In this document: in pieces, positions 17,886-25,187 of the stretch | Numbering within the stretch: the stretch's first letter is position 1 | How the letters are laid out: each line of letters starts with the position of its first letter | NCBI RefSeq assembly: GCF_042650605.1 | Contig: NZ_JBHSBN010000032.1 | Span: forward strand, 1-63,099 | Length of the DNA: 63,099 bases | Source: Micromonospora_J zhanjiangensis | GTDB taxonomy: Bacteria; Actinomycetota; Actinomycetes; Mycobacteriales; Micromonosporaceae | Reading direction: 5' to 3' | The notes under the pieces: model-generated | The model's input: only the letters and a program-made list of their open reading frames with translations | Told to the model about the DNA's origin: nothing | Databases searched by the model: none | Position numbers and translations under genes: made by a program

Positions 17886-18113
17886 GGGAGGGGTTAGCCG
17901 CATATAGCCACCATTCCAACCGGTGGCCCTGCCACGCCGACCCCACAGCGACCGCAGCGGATGGCTTCACGCAAGCCGACAGCCGATCCAATACCATCCC
18001 GCCCACCGCAGCAGGCGCGAGAGGCACCAGTAACTGCTTCAGACCCGAAAGGGCCGCAGTACCGGCGTGGTCGGCCCACCGGCGAGCACCGCGATCCAGG
18101 TCGGCCTCGCCGC

Positions 18114-18276
18114 TCAGCGCGGCGGCGGACCGGGTTCGATGTCGAGGGTGCGCTCTGGGCCGACGCCGCGGAACCCGGCGACGGTGATCGACGCCAGCCA
18201 AAGCGCCAGCTGGCTCAACTCCTTGAGAAACCTGAGGAGATGGCTCGAGTTATTGCGAATGGCTCAGGATGGATGA
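18114..18276 (-). pseudogene. N-terminal remnant of an SMC/RecF-like AAA ATPase
   Basis: The minus strand reads HLLRFLKELSQLALWLAS, then ITVAGFRGVGPERTLDIEPG and PPPR before TGA 18114-18116. The ITVAGFRGIGPE...LDLEPGPG opening is that of RecF/SMC-like ATPases, normally followed by the P-loop GRNGSGKS. Here the frame stops just before the P-loop, which is not found in any frame nearby. The fragment lies beside the dif-like site at 18333 and was probably cut when an element recombined there (inference). The stretch 17886-18113 holds nothing else I can support. Confidence 0.45.
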
Positions 18277-18332
18277 GAACTGACACTGTCCGACCTGCCC
18301 GCGGATCACGCCTCGGCGAGCGGGCCTCCTGA

Positions 18333-18360
18333 AGGTTCGATAATGTACATTATGTCAACC
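18333..18360. other. dif: dif-like Xer recombination site
   Basis: Left arm AGGTTCGATAA (18333-18343), centre TGTACA (18344-18349), right arm TTATGTCAACC (18350-18360). The core ATAATGTACATTAT is a perfect 14-bp palindrome. It agrees with the actinobacterial dif consensus as I recall it (CGATAAT-n-n-ACATTATGTCAA) and with E. coli dif (CATAATGTATATTATG). It is either the chromosomal dimer-resolution site or a dif copy used by an integrated element. A tyrosine recombinase lies 440 bases downstream. Confidence 0.7.
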
Positions 18361-18788
18361 TGAACTTCGGTCCCGCCGGTCGGGGACCTCCCCGAGCCCG
18401 GACCGATCGACGCCGCAGGACCCGGCCCGGAGTGTCACCGGCCGCGCCCGGGACGGCCGACCTCACATCCGGGCCGCGGTGCGCGGGCGCGTCGGCGTGG
18501 CCGCGCACCCGACACACCACGAGGCCGTGGCAGGTGCGTGACGGCGCGGGCGCCCTTCCGCGCAGACGGATACAACTGGCCGTCGGACGGCGTGCACACC
18601 GAGGGCGGCGCTCCCGTTCTCCCGCCGACCGTTCGGCAGGTCGAGCTGGCGTCGTTCACGGACCCGACGGACCCCTACCCCGGGTTCTCGGCGACTCGGC
18701 CGCGTCACAACTCGCGTGCCCCGTCGTCTCCGCGCGGCCGCGACGGCCTTTCCCTGGGAGACTCCCCTGTCCTCGGATACGAAAATCA
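18361..18788. other. Spacer between the dif-like site and recombinase 2, no gene seen
   Basis: Short frames exist on both strands (for example 18538-18795 plus and 18463-18789 minus), but their products are Pro/Arg-rich, resemble no family, and have no ribosome-binding site. I see no hairpin or repeat of note. The position suggests non-coding accessory-element DNA. Confidence 0.4.
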
Positions 18789-18808
18789 TGCATAATATTC
18801 CTTATGCA
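18789..18808. promoter_or_regulatory. dif-like inverted repeat over the start of recombinase 2
   Basis: TGCATAA (18789-18795), spacer TATTCC, TTATGCA (18802-18808): perfect 7-bp arms with the ATAA-N6-TTAT core. The ATG at 18804 lies within the right arm, the same arrangement as at 9573-9602. Confidence 0.5.
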
Positions 18809-19796
18809 GCACAAAAAGGATGAAACGGTCTCGGAGTTGGTCGAGCAGTTCCTCGCCGCGTTGGCCATCCGCAAGCCCTCCCCGCACACGCTGCAGGCCT
18901 ACCGGCGGGATCTGACCGCGATCCTCCGACTCGTCGCCGAGGACCCGACCACTCCCCTCCCCCTGGCCGACCTGCCGATCACCGCGCTGACGGCCCGGTC
19001 GCTGCGGACGGCGTTCGCGGCGTTCGCCGGACCGCGCGCCGTCGCCTCGGTCTACCGGGCCTGGTCGACGTGGAACAGCTTCTTCCGGTTCCTGGTGGCC
19101 GACGGGGTGGTCGCGGGCAATCCGATGCCGGCGGTGGGCAAGCCGAACCCGCCGCTGCCGTCGCCCAAGCCGCTGCGCGGTGAGGACACCCCGGAGCGGC
19201 TGCTGGACGCGGTGGCCCGGGACGTCCGGCCGCAGCGGGACCCGTGGCCGGAGCGGGACCTGGCGGTCCTGGCGTTGGCGCTGTGCGCCGGGCTGCGGCT
19301 GTCGGAGTTGCTGGCGTTGCGGGTGGATTCGGTGGCGGGTCGGCCCGGTGAGCGGCGGGTGGCGGTGGCGGGCAAGGGTGGCCGGCCGCGGTTCGTGCCG
19401 GTGGAGCCGGAGTTGGACGCGGTGCTGGCGGGCTATCTGGACAGTCGGCGGCGGCGGTTCGGGGCGCGGTCGGTGGCTGGGGAGTCGGTGTTGTTCGTGG
19501 ATCGGCGGGGTGAGCCGTTGCGGCGGGGTGGGCTGCAGTATCTGGTGGATTCGTGTTATCGGCGGGCGGGGATCACCGATCGGGTGCCGGCGGGGGCGCG
19601 GTTGCACGCGTTGCGGCACACGTTCGCGACGCGGTTGGCCGAGGACGGGGCGAGCGCGGCGGAGATCATGCGGTTGTTGGGGCATGCGAGTCTGGGGACG
19701 AGTCAGAACTACATCGAGGTGACGGCGGGTCAGCAGCGGGCGGCGGTGCGGTCGAACCGGACGAACCGGTCGTTGGGTCGGGTGTTGGCCGGCTGA
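18804..19796 (+). CDS. Tyrosine recombinase 2 (XerC/D-like)
   Basis: A 330-aa protein. It has an N-terminal core-binding domain (FLAALAIRKPSPHTLQAYRRDL) and a full catalytic set: Arg165 (GLRLSELLALR), Lys in VAGKGGRPRF, His268 and Arg271 (HALRHTFATRL), a second His in GHASLGTSQ, and Tyr303 (QNYIEV). Its length and motifs are closer to XerC/XerD than to phage integrases. ATG 18804 is used because homology to the family begins at once (DETVSELVEQFL). A dif-like repeat covers the start and a fuller dif-like site lies 450 bases upstream, so it probably acts at such sites. It may be a Xer-like enzyme of a dif-exploiting element rather than a housekeeping XerC. Confidence 0.85.
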   Translation: MQHKKDETVSELVEQFLAALAIRKPSPHTLQAYRRDLTAILRLVAEDPTTPLPLADLPITALTARSLRTAFAAFAGPRAVASVYRAWSTWNSFFRFLVADGVVAGNPMPAVGKPNPPLPSPKPLRGEDTPERLLDAVARDVRPQRDPWPERDLAVLALALCAGLRLSELLALRVDSVAGRPGERRVAVAGKGGRPRFVPVEPELDAVLAGYLDSRRRRFGARSVAGESVLFVDRRGEPLRRGGLQYLVDSCYRRAGITDRVPAGARLHALRHTFATRLAEDGASAAEIMRLLGHASLGTSQNYIEVTAGQQRAAVRSNRTNRSLGRVLAG

Positions 19797-19798
19797 CG

Positions 19799-19894
19799 GT
19801 ACTACCGTGGTGCTACCGGCGGGAGCGGCTGTCCCGGCCGGTCGCGGCGGAGGCGGTGGACGCCGGGCGGCGGCTGCTGGACGGGTTGGCGTGA
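19799..19894 (+). pseudogene. Tail of a truncated antitoxin-like gene
   Basis: Right after the recombinase stop, the frame ending at TGA 19892-19894 reads RRERLSRPVAAEAVDAGRRLLDGLA, a short amphipathic tail with no start codon of its own. It overlaps the GTG of the PIN gene (GTGA), as antitoxin-toxin pairs do. I read it as the remaining end of a VapB-like antitoxin whose DNA-binding part is gone. Confidence 0.35.
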
Positions 19895-20310
19895 CCGACG
19901 AGGTGGCGGTGGTGCTGGACGCGTCGGCCTTGTCGGCGTACGTGGACGGCCGGGTCGCGGTCGGTGAGCTGATCGCCGAGGTGGCCGAGGAGCGTCGCCT
20001 GGTGGGTGTTCCGGCGGGGTGTCTGACGGCGGCGCACCTGGCGGCGGGCGAGGTGGGCGCCGCGTTGCTGATGTTGTTGGTGTCGGCGCCGACGGTGCGG
20101 GTGTTGCCGTTGGGTGCGGATCCGACCGTCGCGGCGGAGGAGGCACGTCAGGTGGGTGCGTTGGGCCGGGCGGCGGGTGGTGATCTCGCGGTGGGGCACG
20201 CGGTCCGGTCGGCGATCGTGCATCAGGCGCATTACGCGACGGCGCGACCGGCGCGGGTGGCGGCGGTGCTGCCGGCCGGGTGGAGCGTGTTGGACGTCGG
20301 GCAGCCTTGA
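19891..20310 (+). CDS. PIN-domain (VapC-like) protein
   Basis: A 139-aa protein. It opens with EVAVVLDASALSAYVDG, the first metal-binding Asp of PIN RNases, and later has GGDLAVGHAVRSAIVHQAHYATA with another conserved Asp and the following helix. The size is normal for VapC toxins. The middle acidic position is not clear, so activity is uncertain. GTG 19891 is chosen because the PIN fold begins there and it overlaps the stop of the upstream tail; longer frames back to 19807 are Gly/Arg-rich and implausible. The expected role is endoribonuclease toxin, with its cognate antitoxin apparently lost. Confidence 0.7.
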   Translation: MTDEVAVVLDASALSAYVDGRVAVGELIAEVAEERRLVGVPAGCLTAAHLAAGEVGAALLMLLVSAPTVRVLPLGADPTVAAEEARQVGALGRAAGGDLAVGHAVRSAIVHQAHYATARPARVAAVLPAGWSVLDVGQP

Positions 20311-20615
20311 CTTCCTCCACCGCCATCAATGGCGGGAATCCCCTCCACCCTGCGCGTGGAACGCGCAGGGTCCGGGCGGGTTCCTGCTTCACCGCGCGGT
20401 GCCGGGACAAGTCTCGGTCCTACCCACGCTCCACAGGCGTTTTCCGTCTCCGCAAGCCCTGCGGCGACGTTTCGTACTTGGACCCCGGCTTGGTTATCAC
20501 CCGGATCCGTTCCGACCGTACCACGGTCAACAGCACGCTCGGGCCTTCGCGGCCCTCCCAGCGCGGGCCTTCACCCCCGGCCTGAAGGCCGGAGCACTGG
20601 CCCGCATTCCGGTAG
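20311..20615 (-). mobile_element. Right end of an IS200/IS605-type element, omega-RNA-like, no tnpB
   Basis: Read on the minus strand, this stretch ends ...GCAGGGTGGAGGGGATTCC, then CGCCATTGATGGCGG and TGGAGGAAGTCAAG, the usual look of IS200/IS605 right ends. It has two clear hairpins: CCGCCAT/ATGGCGG with loop CA (20320-20335) and CCCTGCGCGT/ACGCGCAGGG with loop GGA (20348-20370). A vestige of a TnpB C-terminus (AVKQEP) lies in the same strand near 20390-20400. There is no tnpA or tnpB frame, so it is a solo end or a small non-autonomous derivative. Part of it may be a leftover omega (guide scaffold) RNA. Confidence 0.55.
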
Positions 20616-20656
20616 CCGCCCCTGGTGCGGACGGAACGTCGTCGCACCAGGGGCGG
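20616..20656 (-). terminator. Hairpin terminator after the DUF6223 gene
   Basis: A perfect 14-bp stem (CCGCCCCTGGTGCG, 20616-20629, with its complement 20643-20656) around a 13-base loop, 8 bases beyond the stop of the minus-strand membrane-protein gene. Confidence 0.8.
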
Positions 20657-20664
20657 ACCGCCGG

Positions 20665-21003
20665 TCAGGGACGGCGGGCGCGGGTCAGGGCCAGTCCGGC
20701 GATGACGGCGCCGATCAGTCCCAGGGCCACGGCCACGACGGCGCCGGCGAGGCCGTGGCCGGTGCCGAGTCCACCGGCGGCGTTGGCCGCGTGCAGGCCA
20801 CCGGCGGCGGCGCTGACCAGTCCGGCCACGGCGGCCGCGGCGGTCCATCCGCGGCGGGTGGTGCGGCGGGTCAGGGCCAGGGCGCCGACGACGACGCTGA
20901 GCAGCCCCAGGACGGCGAAGACGCTGGGGACGAGTCGTCCGTGGCCGAGTTGGTAACCGCCGGCGGCGAGCAGGTGCGCGGCGCTCAGGTGCGGGACGGG
21001 CAT
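20665..21003 (-). CDS. DUF6223-like small membrane protein
   Basis: A 112-aa protein with three hydrophobic segments (SVFAVLGLLSVVVGALAL, WTAAAAVAGLVSAAAGGL and LAGAVVAVALGLIGAVIAGLAL) separated by basic or Gly-rich turns. The pattern and the HAANAAGGLGTG loop fit the actinobacterial DUF6223 family (recollection). ATG 21003 has GAAGGGAAA about 6 bases upstream. It is divergent from the two-component genes. Function unknown. Confidence 0.65.
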   Translation of the reverse strand: MPVPHLSAAHLLAAGGYQLGHGRLVPSVFAVLGLLSVVVGALALTRRTTRRGWTAAAAVAGLVSAAAGGLHAANAAGGLGTGHGLAGAVVAVALGLIGAVIAGLALTRARRP

Positions 21004-21201
21004 CGGGTTTCCCTTCGGTCGGGGTCCGGGGTCGGACACCGACGATCGTCGCGTCTCGGCGGCGGGGGTGTCGTCGGCCGCCGGGCGGCGGCGGGTACGT
21101 CCGCGGGCGTAGTCGGGGGTGTGTCGGTCGCGCTGTTCGACGGAGGTGGTCGCGCCCGTGGTGGGAGTCGCGGGGCGGTCGGGCGGCCCTATGATCGCGC
21201 C

Positions 21202-22422
21202 ATGGTGGACCGGTTGTCGGCGGTGCGGCTGCCGGCCTGGGCGTGGGATCTGCTGCTGGCGGTGTTCGTCACCGTGATGCAGGTCCAGGGCACGGTTTCC
21301 CGGGTCGCCGGGGAACCGGATGTGGTGCTGCGTCCGTTGGCGGATTTGGGGCACCTGGGGTACGTGCTGCTGGTGGTCGGTGGCGCGGTGGTGGTGGTGC
21401 GCCGTCGGTGGCCGGTCGCGGTGTTCGTGGTGAGCGGGTCGGCCAGTGCGCTGTACTACGCGTTCGATTTCCCGGACGGGCCCGGTTGGCTCGGTCTGTT
21501 CGTGGCGCTCTACACCCTGACGGCCCTGGGTGACGGCCGCCGTCGGTTGGTGGTGGCGGGTGCGGGGATCGCGGTTTTGGCGGTGTGCTGGCTGGTCGCC
21601 GGCGCCGACGTGCAGCCGCGGGCCGCGATCGGTTGGGTGTTCTTCCGGGTGGGCGCGTCGGTGATGAGCGCGGCGGTCGGTGAGAGTGTGCGGTCCAGGC
21701 GGGTGATCGCGGCGCAGGCGTTGGCGCGTGCGGAGGCGGCCGAGCGGGACCGGGAGCGGGAGGCGCGGGCCCGGGTGGACGCCGAGCGGTTGCGGATCGC
21801 GCGGGAGGTGCACGACACGGTGGCGCACGCGATCGCGATCATCAACGTGCAGTCGGGGGTGACCGCGCATGTGCTGGACCGGCGGCCGGAGCGGGCGCGG
21901 GAGGCGTTGCAGGTCATCGAGCGGACCAGTTCGCGGGCGTTGCGGGAGATGCGGGCGATTCTGGGGGTGCTGCGGGACGACGACGACGGTCCGGTGCCGT
22001 ACCCGGGTCTGGGGCAGGTGGACGAGTTGGCGGCGAAGGCGCGGGCGGCGGGTCTGGAGGTGGACGTGTCGGTGACGTCGTCGCCGCCGTCGGTGCCGAG
22101 TGCGGTGGGGGGTGCGGTGTACCGGATCCTGCAGGAGTCGATTACGAACGTGATCCGTCATGTCGGGCCGACGCGGGTGACGGTGGCGGTGCGGTTCGGG
22201 GGTGACGCGGTGGCGGTGCGGGTGGCGGACGAGGGTGCCCGCACCGGTACGGGCGGTGCCGGCGCGGTGGTGGACGGGTTCGGTCCGGGTCGTGGGATCG
22301 TCGGGATGCGGGAGCGTTGTGCGCTGTTGGGTGGGCAGCTGGACGCGGGTCCGCTGCCCGGTGGGGGGTTCGCGGTGACGGCGCGGCTGCCGCTGGCCCC
22401 GACCGGGTCGGTGACCGGATGA
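21202..22422 (+). CDS. NarL/DesK-type sensor histidine kinase
   Basis: A 406-aa membrane kinase. About five transmembrane helices fill residues 10-160. A coiled coil (AEAAERDREREARARVDAERL) leads to the HisKA_3 box REVHDTVAHAIAIINVQ with phospho-accepting His204. The ATP-binding domain has the N box region ILQESITNVIRH, then VADEGAR and GRGIVGMRER. The stop overlaps the start of the response regulator (ATGA), so this is a classic two-component operon. No extracytoplasmic sensor domain is present, so the signal is probably sensed within the membrane. Confidence 0.92.
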   Translation: MVDRLSAVRLPAWAWDLLLAVFVTVMQVQGTVSRVAGEPDVVLRPLADLGHLGYVLLVVGGAVVVVRRRWPVAVFVVSGSASALYYAFDFPDGPGWLGLFVALYTLTALGDGRRRLVVAGAGIAVLAVCWLVAGADVQPRAAIGWVFFRVGASVMSAAVGESVRSRRVIAAQALARAEAAERDREREARARVDAERLRIAREVHDTVAHAIAIINVQSGVTAHVLDRRPERAREALQVIERTSSRALREMRAILGVLRDDDDGPVPYPGLGQVDELAAKARAAGLEVDVSVTSSPPSVPSAVGGAVYRILQESITNVIRHVGPTRVTVAVRFGGDAVAVRVADEGARTGTGGAGAVVDGFGPGRGIVGMRERCALLGGQLDAGPLPGGGFAVTARLPLAPTGSVTG

Positions 22423-23102
22423 CCGTGGCCGCGGGCGGTGGGTCGCCGGTGCGGGTGCTGTTGGTCGACGACGAGCAGTTGGTGCGGTCGGGGTTCCGGC
22501 TGTTGCTGGACACCGAGGACGGCGTGGTGGTGGTGGGCGAGGCGACCACCGGGGTCGAGGCGGTGCGGCAGGTGCCCGTGGTGCGGCCGGACGTGGTGTT
22601 GATGGACATCCGGATGCCGGTGATGGACGGTATCGAGGCGACCCGGCGGATCGCTTCCCTGCCCGGGTGTGAGCGGGTGCGGGTGCTGATCCTGACCACG
22701 TACGACACCGACGCGTACGTGTTCGCGGGTCTGCGGGCCGGTGCCAGCGGGTTTCTGCTCAAGGACGCCGGTCCGGCGGAGTTGTTGCACGCGGTGCGGG
22801 TGGTGGCGGCCGGGGAGGCGTTGCTGGCGCCGCGGGTGACGCGTCGGCTCATCGGCCAGTTCACCGAGCGGCGGGTGGCGCAGGAGGACGCCGAGCAGCG
22901 GCTGGCGGGTCTGACGAAGCGGGAGCGGGAGGTGCTGACGTTGGTGGGTCGGGGGATGCGCAACGACGAGATCGGTGCGGCGTTGTTCCTCAGCCCGGCC
23001 ACGGCCCGTACGCATGTCAGTCATGTGATGGCGAAGCTGGGCGCCCGGGACCGGGTGCAGCTGGTGGTCATCGCCTACCAGACGGGCCTGGTGGTTCCCT
23101 AG
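22419..23102 (+). CDS. LuxR/NarL-family response regulator
   Basis: A 227-aa protein. The receiver domain has the acidic pair in LLVDDEQ, phospho-acceptor Asp63 (VLMDIRMP) and Lys in FLLKDAGP. The C-terminal LuxR-type HTH has LTKREREVLTLVGRGMRNDEIG and ARTHVSHVMAKL. It is translationally coupled to the kinase at 21202. The target genes are not evident; the neighbouring DUF6223 gene is a candidate by position only. Confidence 0.93.
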   Translation: MTVAAGGGSPVRVLLVDDEQLVRSGFRLLLDTEDGVVVVGEATTGVEAVRQVPVVRPDVVLMDIRMPVMDGIEATRRIASLPGCERVRVLILTTYDTDAYVFAGLRAGASGFLLKDAGPAELLHAVRVVAAGEALLAPRVTRRLIGQFTERRVAQEDAEQRLAGLTKREREVLTLVGRGMRNDEIGAALFLSPATARTHVSHVMAKLGARDRVQLVVIAYQTGLVVP

Positions 23103-23184
23103 CCGGGCCCGCCGGCGGCGGTGGCGTTCTGCTGTCAGCAGTCACGTTCGTCGGTGGCGGCGCGTGCCGGGCAGGATCGTCGGC

Positions 23185-24162
23185 ATGAAATTGCTGGTGC
23201 TGGGTGGGACGCAGTATGTGGGGCGGGCCGTGGTCGCCTCGGCGTTGGCGGTCGGGTGGCGGGTGACGGTGCTGCACCGGGGCCGGCACGCCGCGCCGCC
23301 CGGGGTGTCGGTGGTGTTCGGGGACCGCACCGTGGCGGACGGGCTGTCCGGGTTGGCCGGGGGCGACTGGGACGCGGTGGTGGACACCTGGTCCGGTGCG
23401 CCGGTGGTGGTGCGGGACGGGGCCCGGGCGTTGGCCGGCCGGTACGCGTACGTGTCGAGCCGGTCGGTGTACGCGTACCCGGCGGCGGTGGGGGCGGCGG
23501 AGGACGCGCCGGTGGTGGACGGTCGCGCCGACGACGGGCCGGTGGTGGACTATCCGCGGGCCAAGCGCGGTGGAGAGCTGGCGGTGCGGGAGGTGTTCGG
23601 GGACCGGGCGCTGCTGGTACGGGCGGGGTTGATCCTGGGGCCGTGGGAGAACGTGGGCCGGTTGCCGTGGTGGCTGACCCGGATCGCCCGGGGTGGTCGG
23701 GTGCTGGCGCCGGGGCCACCGGAGTCGGGGTTGCAGTACGTCGACGTGCGGGACCTGGCCGACTGGACGGTGGCGGCGGCGCGGGACGGGTTGTCCGGCC
23801 CGTACAACGTGGTGGGCCCGGCCGGGCACGCGACGATGCGGGAGCTGCTCGAGGCGTGCGCGCGGGTGACCGGGTCGGACGCGCGGCTGCGGTGGACGGA
23901 CCCGGCGCGGATCCTCGCGGCCGGGGTCGAGCCGTGGACGCAGCTGCCGATCTGGCTGCCGCCGGGCGAGTTGTACGACTCGACGTACACCGCCGACGTG
24001 TCCCGGGCGGTGGCGGCGGGGCTGCGGTGCCGGCCGGTGGCGGAAACCGTTGCCGACACGTGGCGGTGGTTGCGCAGTCTGGGTGGGTCGGCGCCGCAGC
24101 GGCCGGACCGGCCGGCGGTGGGGTTGGCGCCCGAGGTGGAGCGGGCGCTGCTGGCGTCCTGA
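23185..24162 (+). CDS. NAD-dependent epimerase/reductase
   Basis: A 325-aa extended short-chain dehydrogenase. It opens with KLLVLGGTQYVGRAVV, the G-x2-x-x-G nucleotide-binding turn, followed by a Ser/Tyr region YVSSRSVYAYP and later YPRAKRGGELAV, where the Tyr-x3-Lys pair is shifted to the second position usual for atypical members (Y...K). FVDVRDLA-like QYVDVRDLADW and the C-terminal DPARILAAGVEPWTQLPIWLP fit sugar- or isoflavone-reductase-like proteins. ATG 23185 is chosen because the Rossmann strand starts there. Substrate unknown. Confidence 0.8.
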   Translation: MKLLVLGGTQYVGRAVVASALAVGWRVTVLHRGRHAAPPGVSVVFGDRTVADGLSGLAGGDWDAVVDTWSGAPVVVRDGARALAGRYAYVSSRSVYAYPAAVGAAEDAPVVDGRADDGPVVDYPRAKRGGELAVREVFGDRALLVRAGLILGPWENVGRLPWWLTRIARGGRVLAPGPPESGLQYVDVRDLADWTVAAARDGLSGPYNVVGPAGHATMRELLEACARVTGSDARLRWTDPARILAAGVEPWTQLPIWLPPGELYDSTYTADVSRAVAAGLRCRPVAETVADTWRWLRSLGGSAPQRPDRPAVGLAPEVERALLAS

Positions 24163-24186
24163 ACGGGCGGCGCTAGCCGCGCCCGT
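24163..24186. terminator. Hairpin between convergent genes
   Basis: ACGGGCG (24163-24169) pairs with CGCCCGT (24180-24186), with additional GGC/GCC pairing inside. It sits between the stops of the reductase and the DUF6194 gene, which are only 10 bases apart. Confidence 0.5.
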
Positions 24187-24658
24187 CGGTTCGGGGCGGC
24201 CGCCGGGTGAGCCGGTTGGTGTGCTTGCGCACCGCGAACCGGTGGGCGTCGGCGAGTAGCCGGCGCACCGTCGCGTCGGTGCGCTCCCCCGGGTCGACGA
24301 CGCACACCCAGTACTGGGCGGCGTAGACCGGGTGCGGCAGCAGGGTGTCCCGGGCCGTGTGGTCGTACCCGGTCAGCAGGGTCCCGTCGCCGTCGCGTTC
24401 GGTCGGTGGCGGGCCGAACACCGCCAGGTAGTCGGCCTTCGGCAGGCCGATGTTCACCCGGTAGCTGCCGGGGCTCGCGTCCAGCGCCGACACGGTGTCG
24501 TAGTGGTCGCCGGTGACGATCGTGGCGAACGGCAACCGCCGCTGCGGGGGCAGGTCCCGGTCCGGGTCGTAGCTGAAGAACAGGTCACCACCGCCGACGT
24601 CGGTGTGCACCCCGGGGAGGGTGTCCCGCACGTACCGGGTCAACTCGTCGATGTTCAT
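24173..24658 (-). CDS. DUF6194-like protein
   Basis: A 161-aa protein. The conserved features are DVGGGDLFFSYDPDRDLP near the start, PFATIVTGDHYD, YRVNIGL in the middle, and a C-terminal DATVRRLLADAHRFAVRK helix. The pattern matches the actinobacterial DUF6194 family (recollection); relatives are small single-domain proteins of the YjbR/MmcQ type that may bind DNA or nucleotides. ATG 24658 starts at the conserved MNIDELTRYV. Single gene. Confidence 0.65.
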   Translation of the reverse strand: MNIDELTRYVRDTLPGVHTDVGGGDLFFSYDPDRDLPPQRRLPFATIVTGDHYDTVSALDASPGSYRVNIGLPKADYLAVFGPPPTERDGDGTLLTGYDHTARDTLLPHPVYAAQYWVCVVDPGERTDATVRRLLADAHRFAVRKHTNRLTRRPPRTDGRG

Positions 24659-24730
24659 GCCTTCAAGCGTGTCATTGAAGATGCTGTGGAGACTTTTGTC
24701 GGCGAACCCGGGGCTGTGGCGGGAAAACTC

Positions 24731-25187
24731 TCAACCGGGTGGTGCGGCGACGGCGTACCGCAGGTGGGCGAACTGGCCGACCTGCTCGGCGGAGGTCAAC
24801 CGCAGCCGCGACGCCGGCAACCGGCGCGGCAGCAGCGGCGCGCCACCGCCCAGGGTCACCGGCGCCACCCCGAGGATGATCTCGTCCAGCAGCCCCTCGT
24901 CGGCGAACGCGCCGAACAGCCACACGTTGCGGCCGCCGGCGGCCGCCACCATCGCCTCGTGCACCGGCCGCACCGCACCCGACACGAACGTCAACCGGGC
25001 ACCCGGGGTCGCCGGCAGGTCCCGGTGGGTGAACACCCAGGCCGGCCGGTCGCCGTACCAGCCGCGCCACTTGTCCGGCTCGTCGAGCAGCCGCTCGCGC
25101 GTCAACACCCACTCGTACGCACCGGTGAGGACCGACGTACACACGCGACCAACAAGAAAGTCGCGGTACGACGCGCTGTGGCCGCCC
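24731..25187 (-). pseudogene. Broken RibD-C/dihydrofolate-reductase-like gene
   Basis: The readable part corresponds to the RibD C-terminal/DHFR-like family: AYEWVLTRE, WYGDRPAWVFTHR, GGRNVWLFG and LLDEIILGVAPVTLGGGAPLLP. Two defects are visible. The family's first 35-40 residues, with the NADPH-binding start and DGYIA segment, are absent: the frame runs up into GHSASYRDFLVG with no start, abutting the next gene. And the GGGDLVGQ loop that should follow NVWLFG is deleted (FGAFADEG). A GTG at 25144 could start a 137-aa product, but it would lack the cofactor site. Confidence 0.65.

Noticed and set aside
17824..18332. Frames of 125 and 123 codons on both strands after the IS element
   Set aside because: They overlap each other and the ATPase remnant, have no ribosome-binding site and no recognisable domain.
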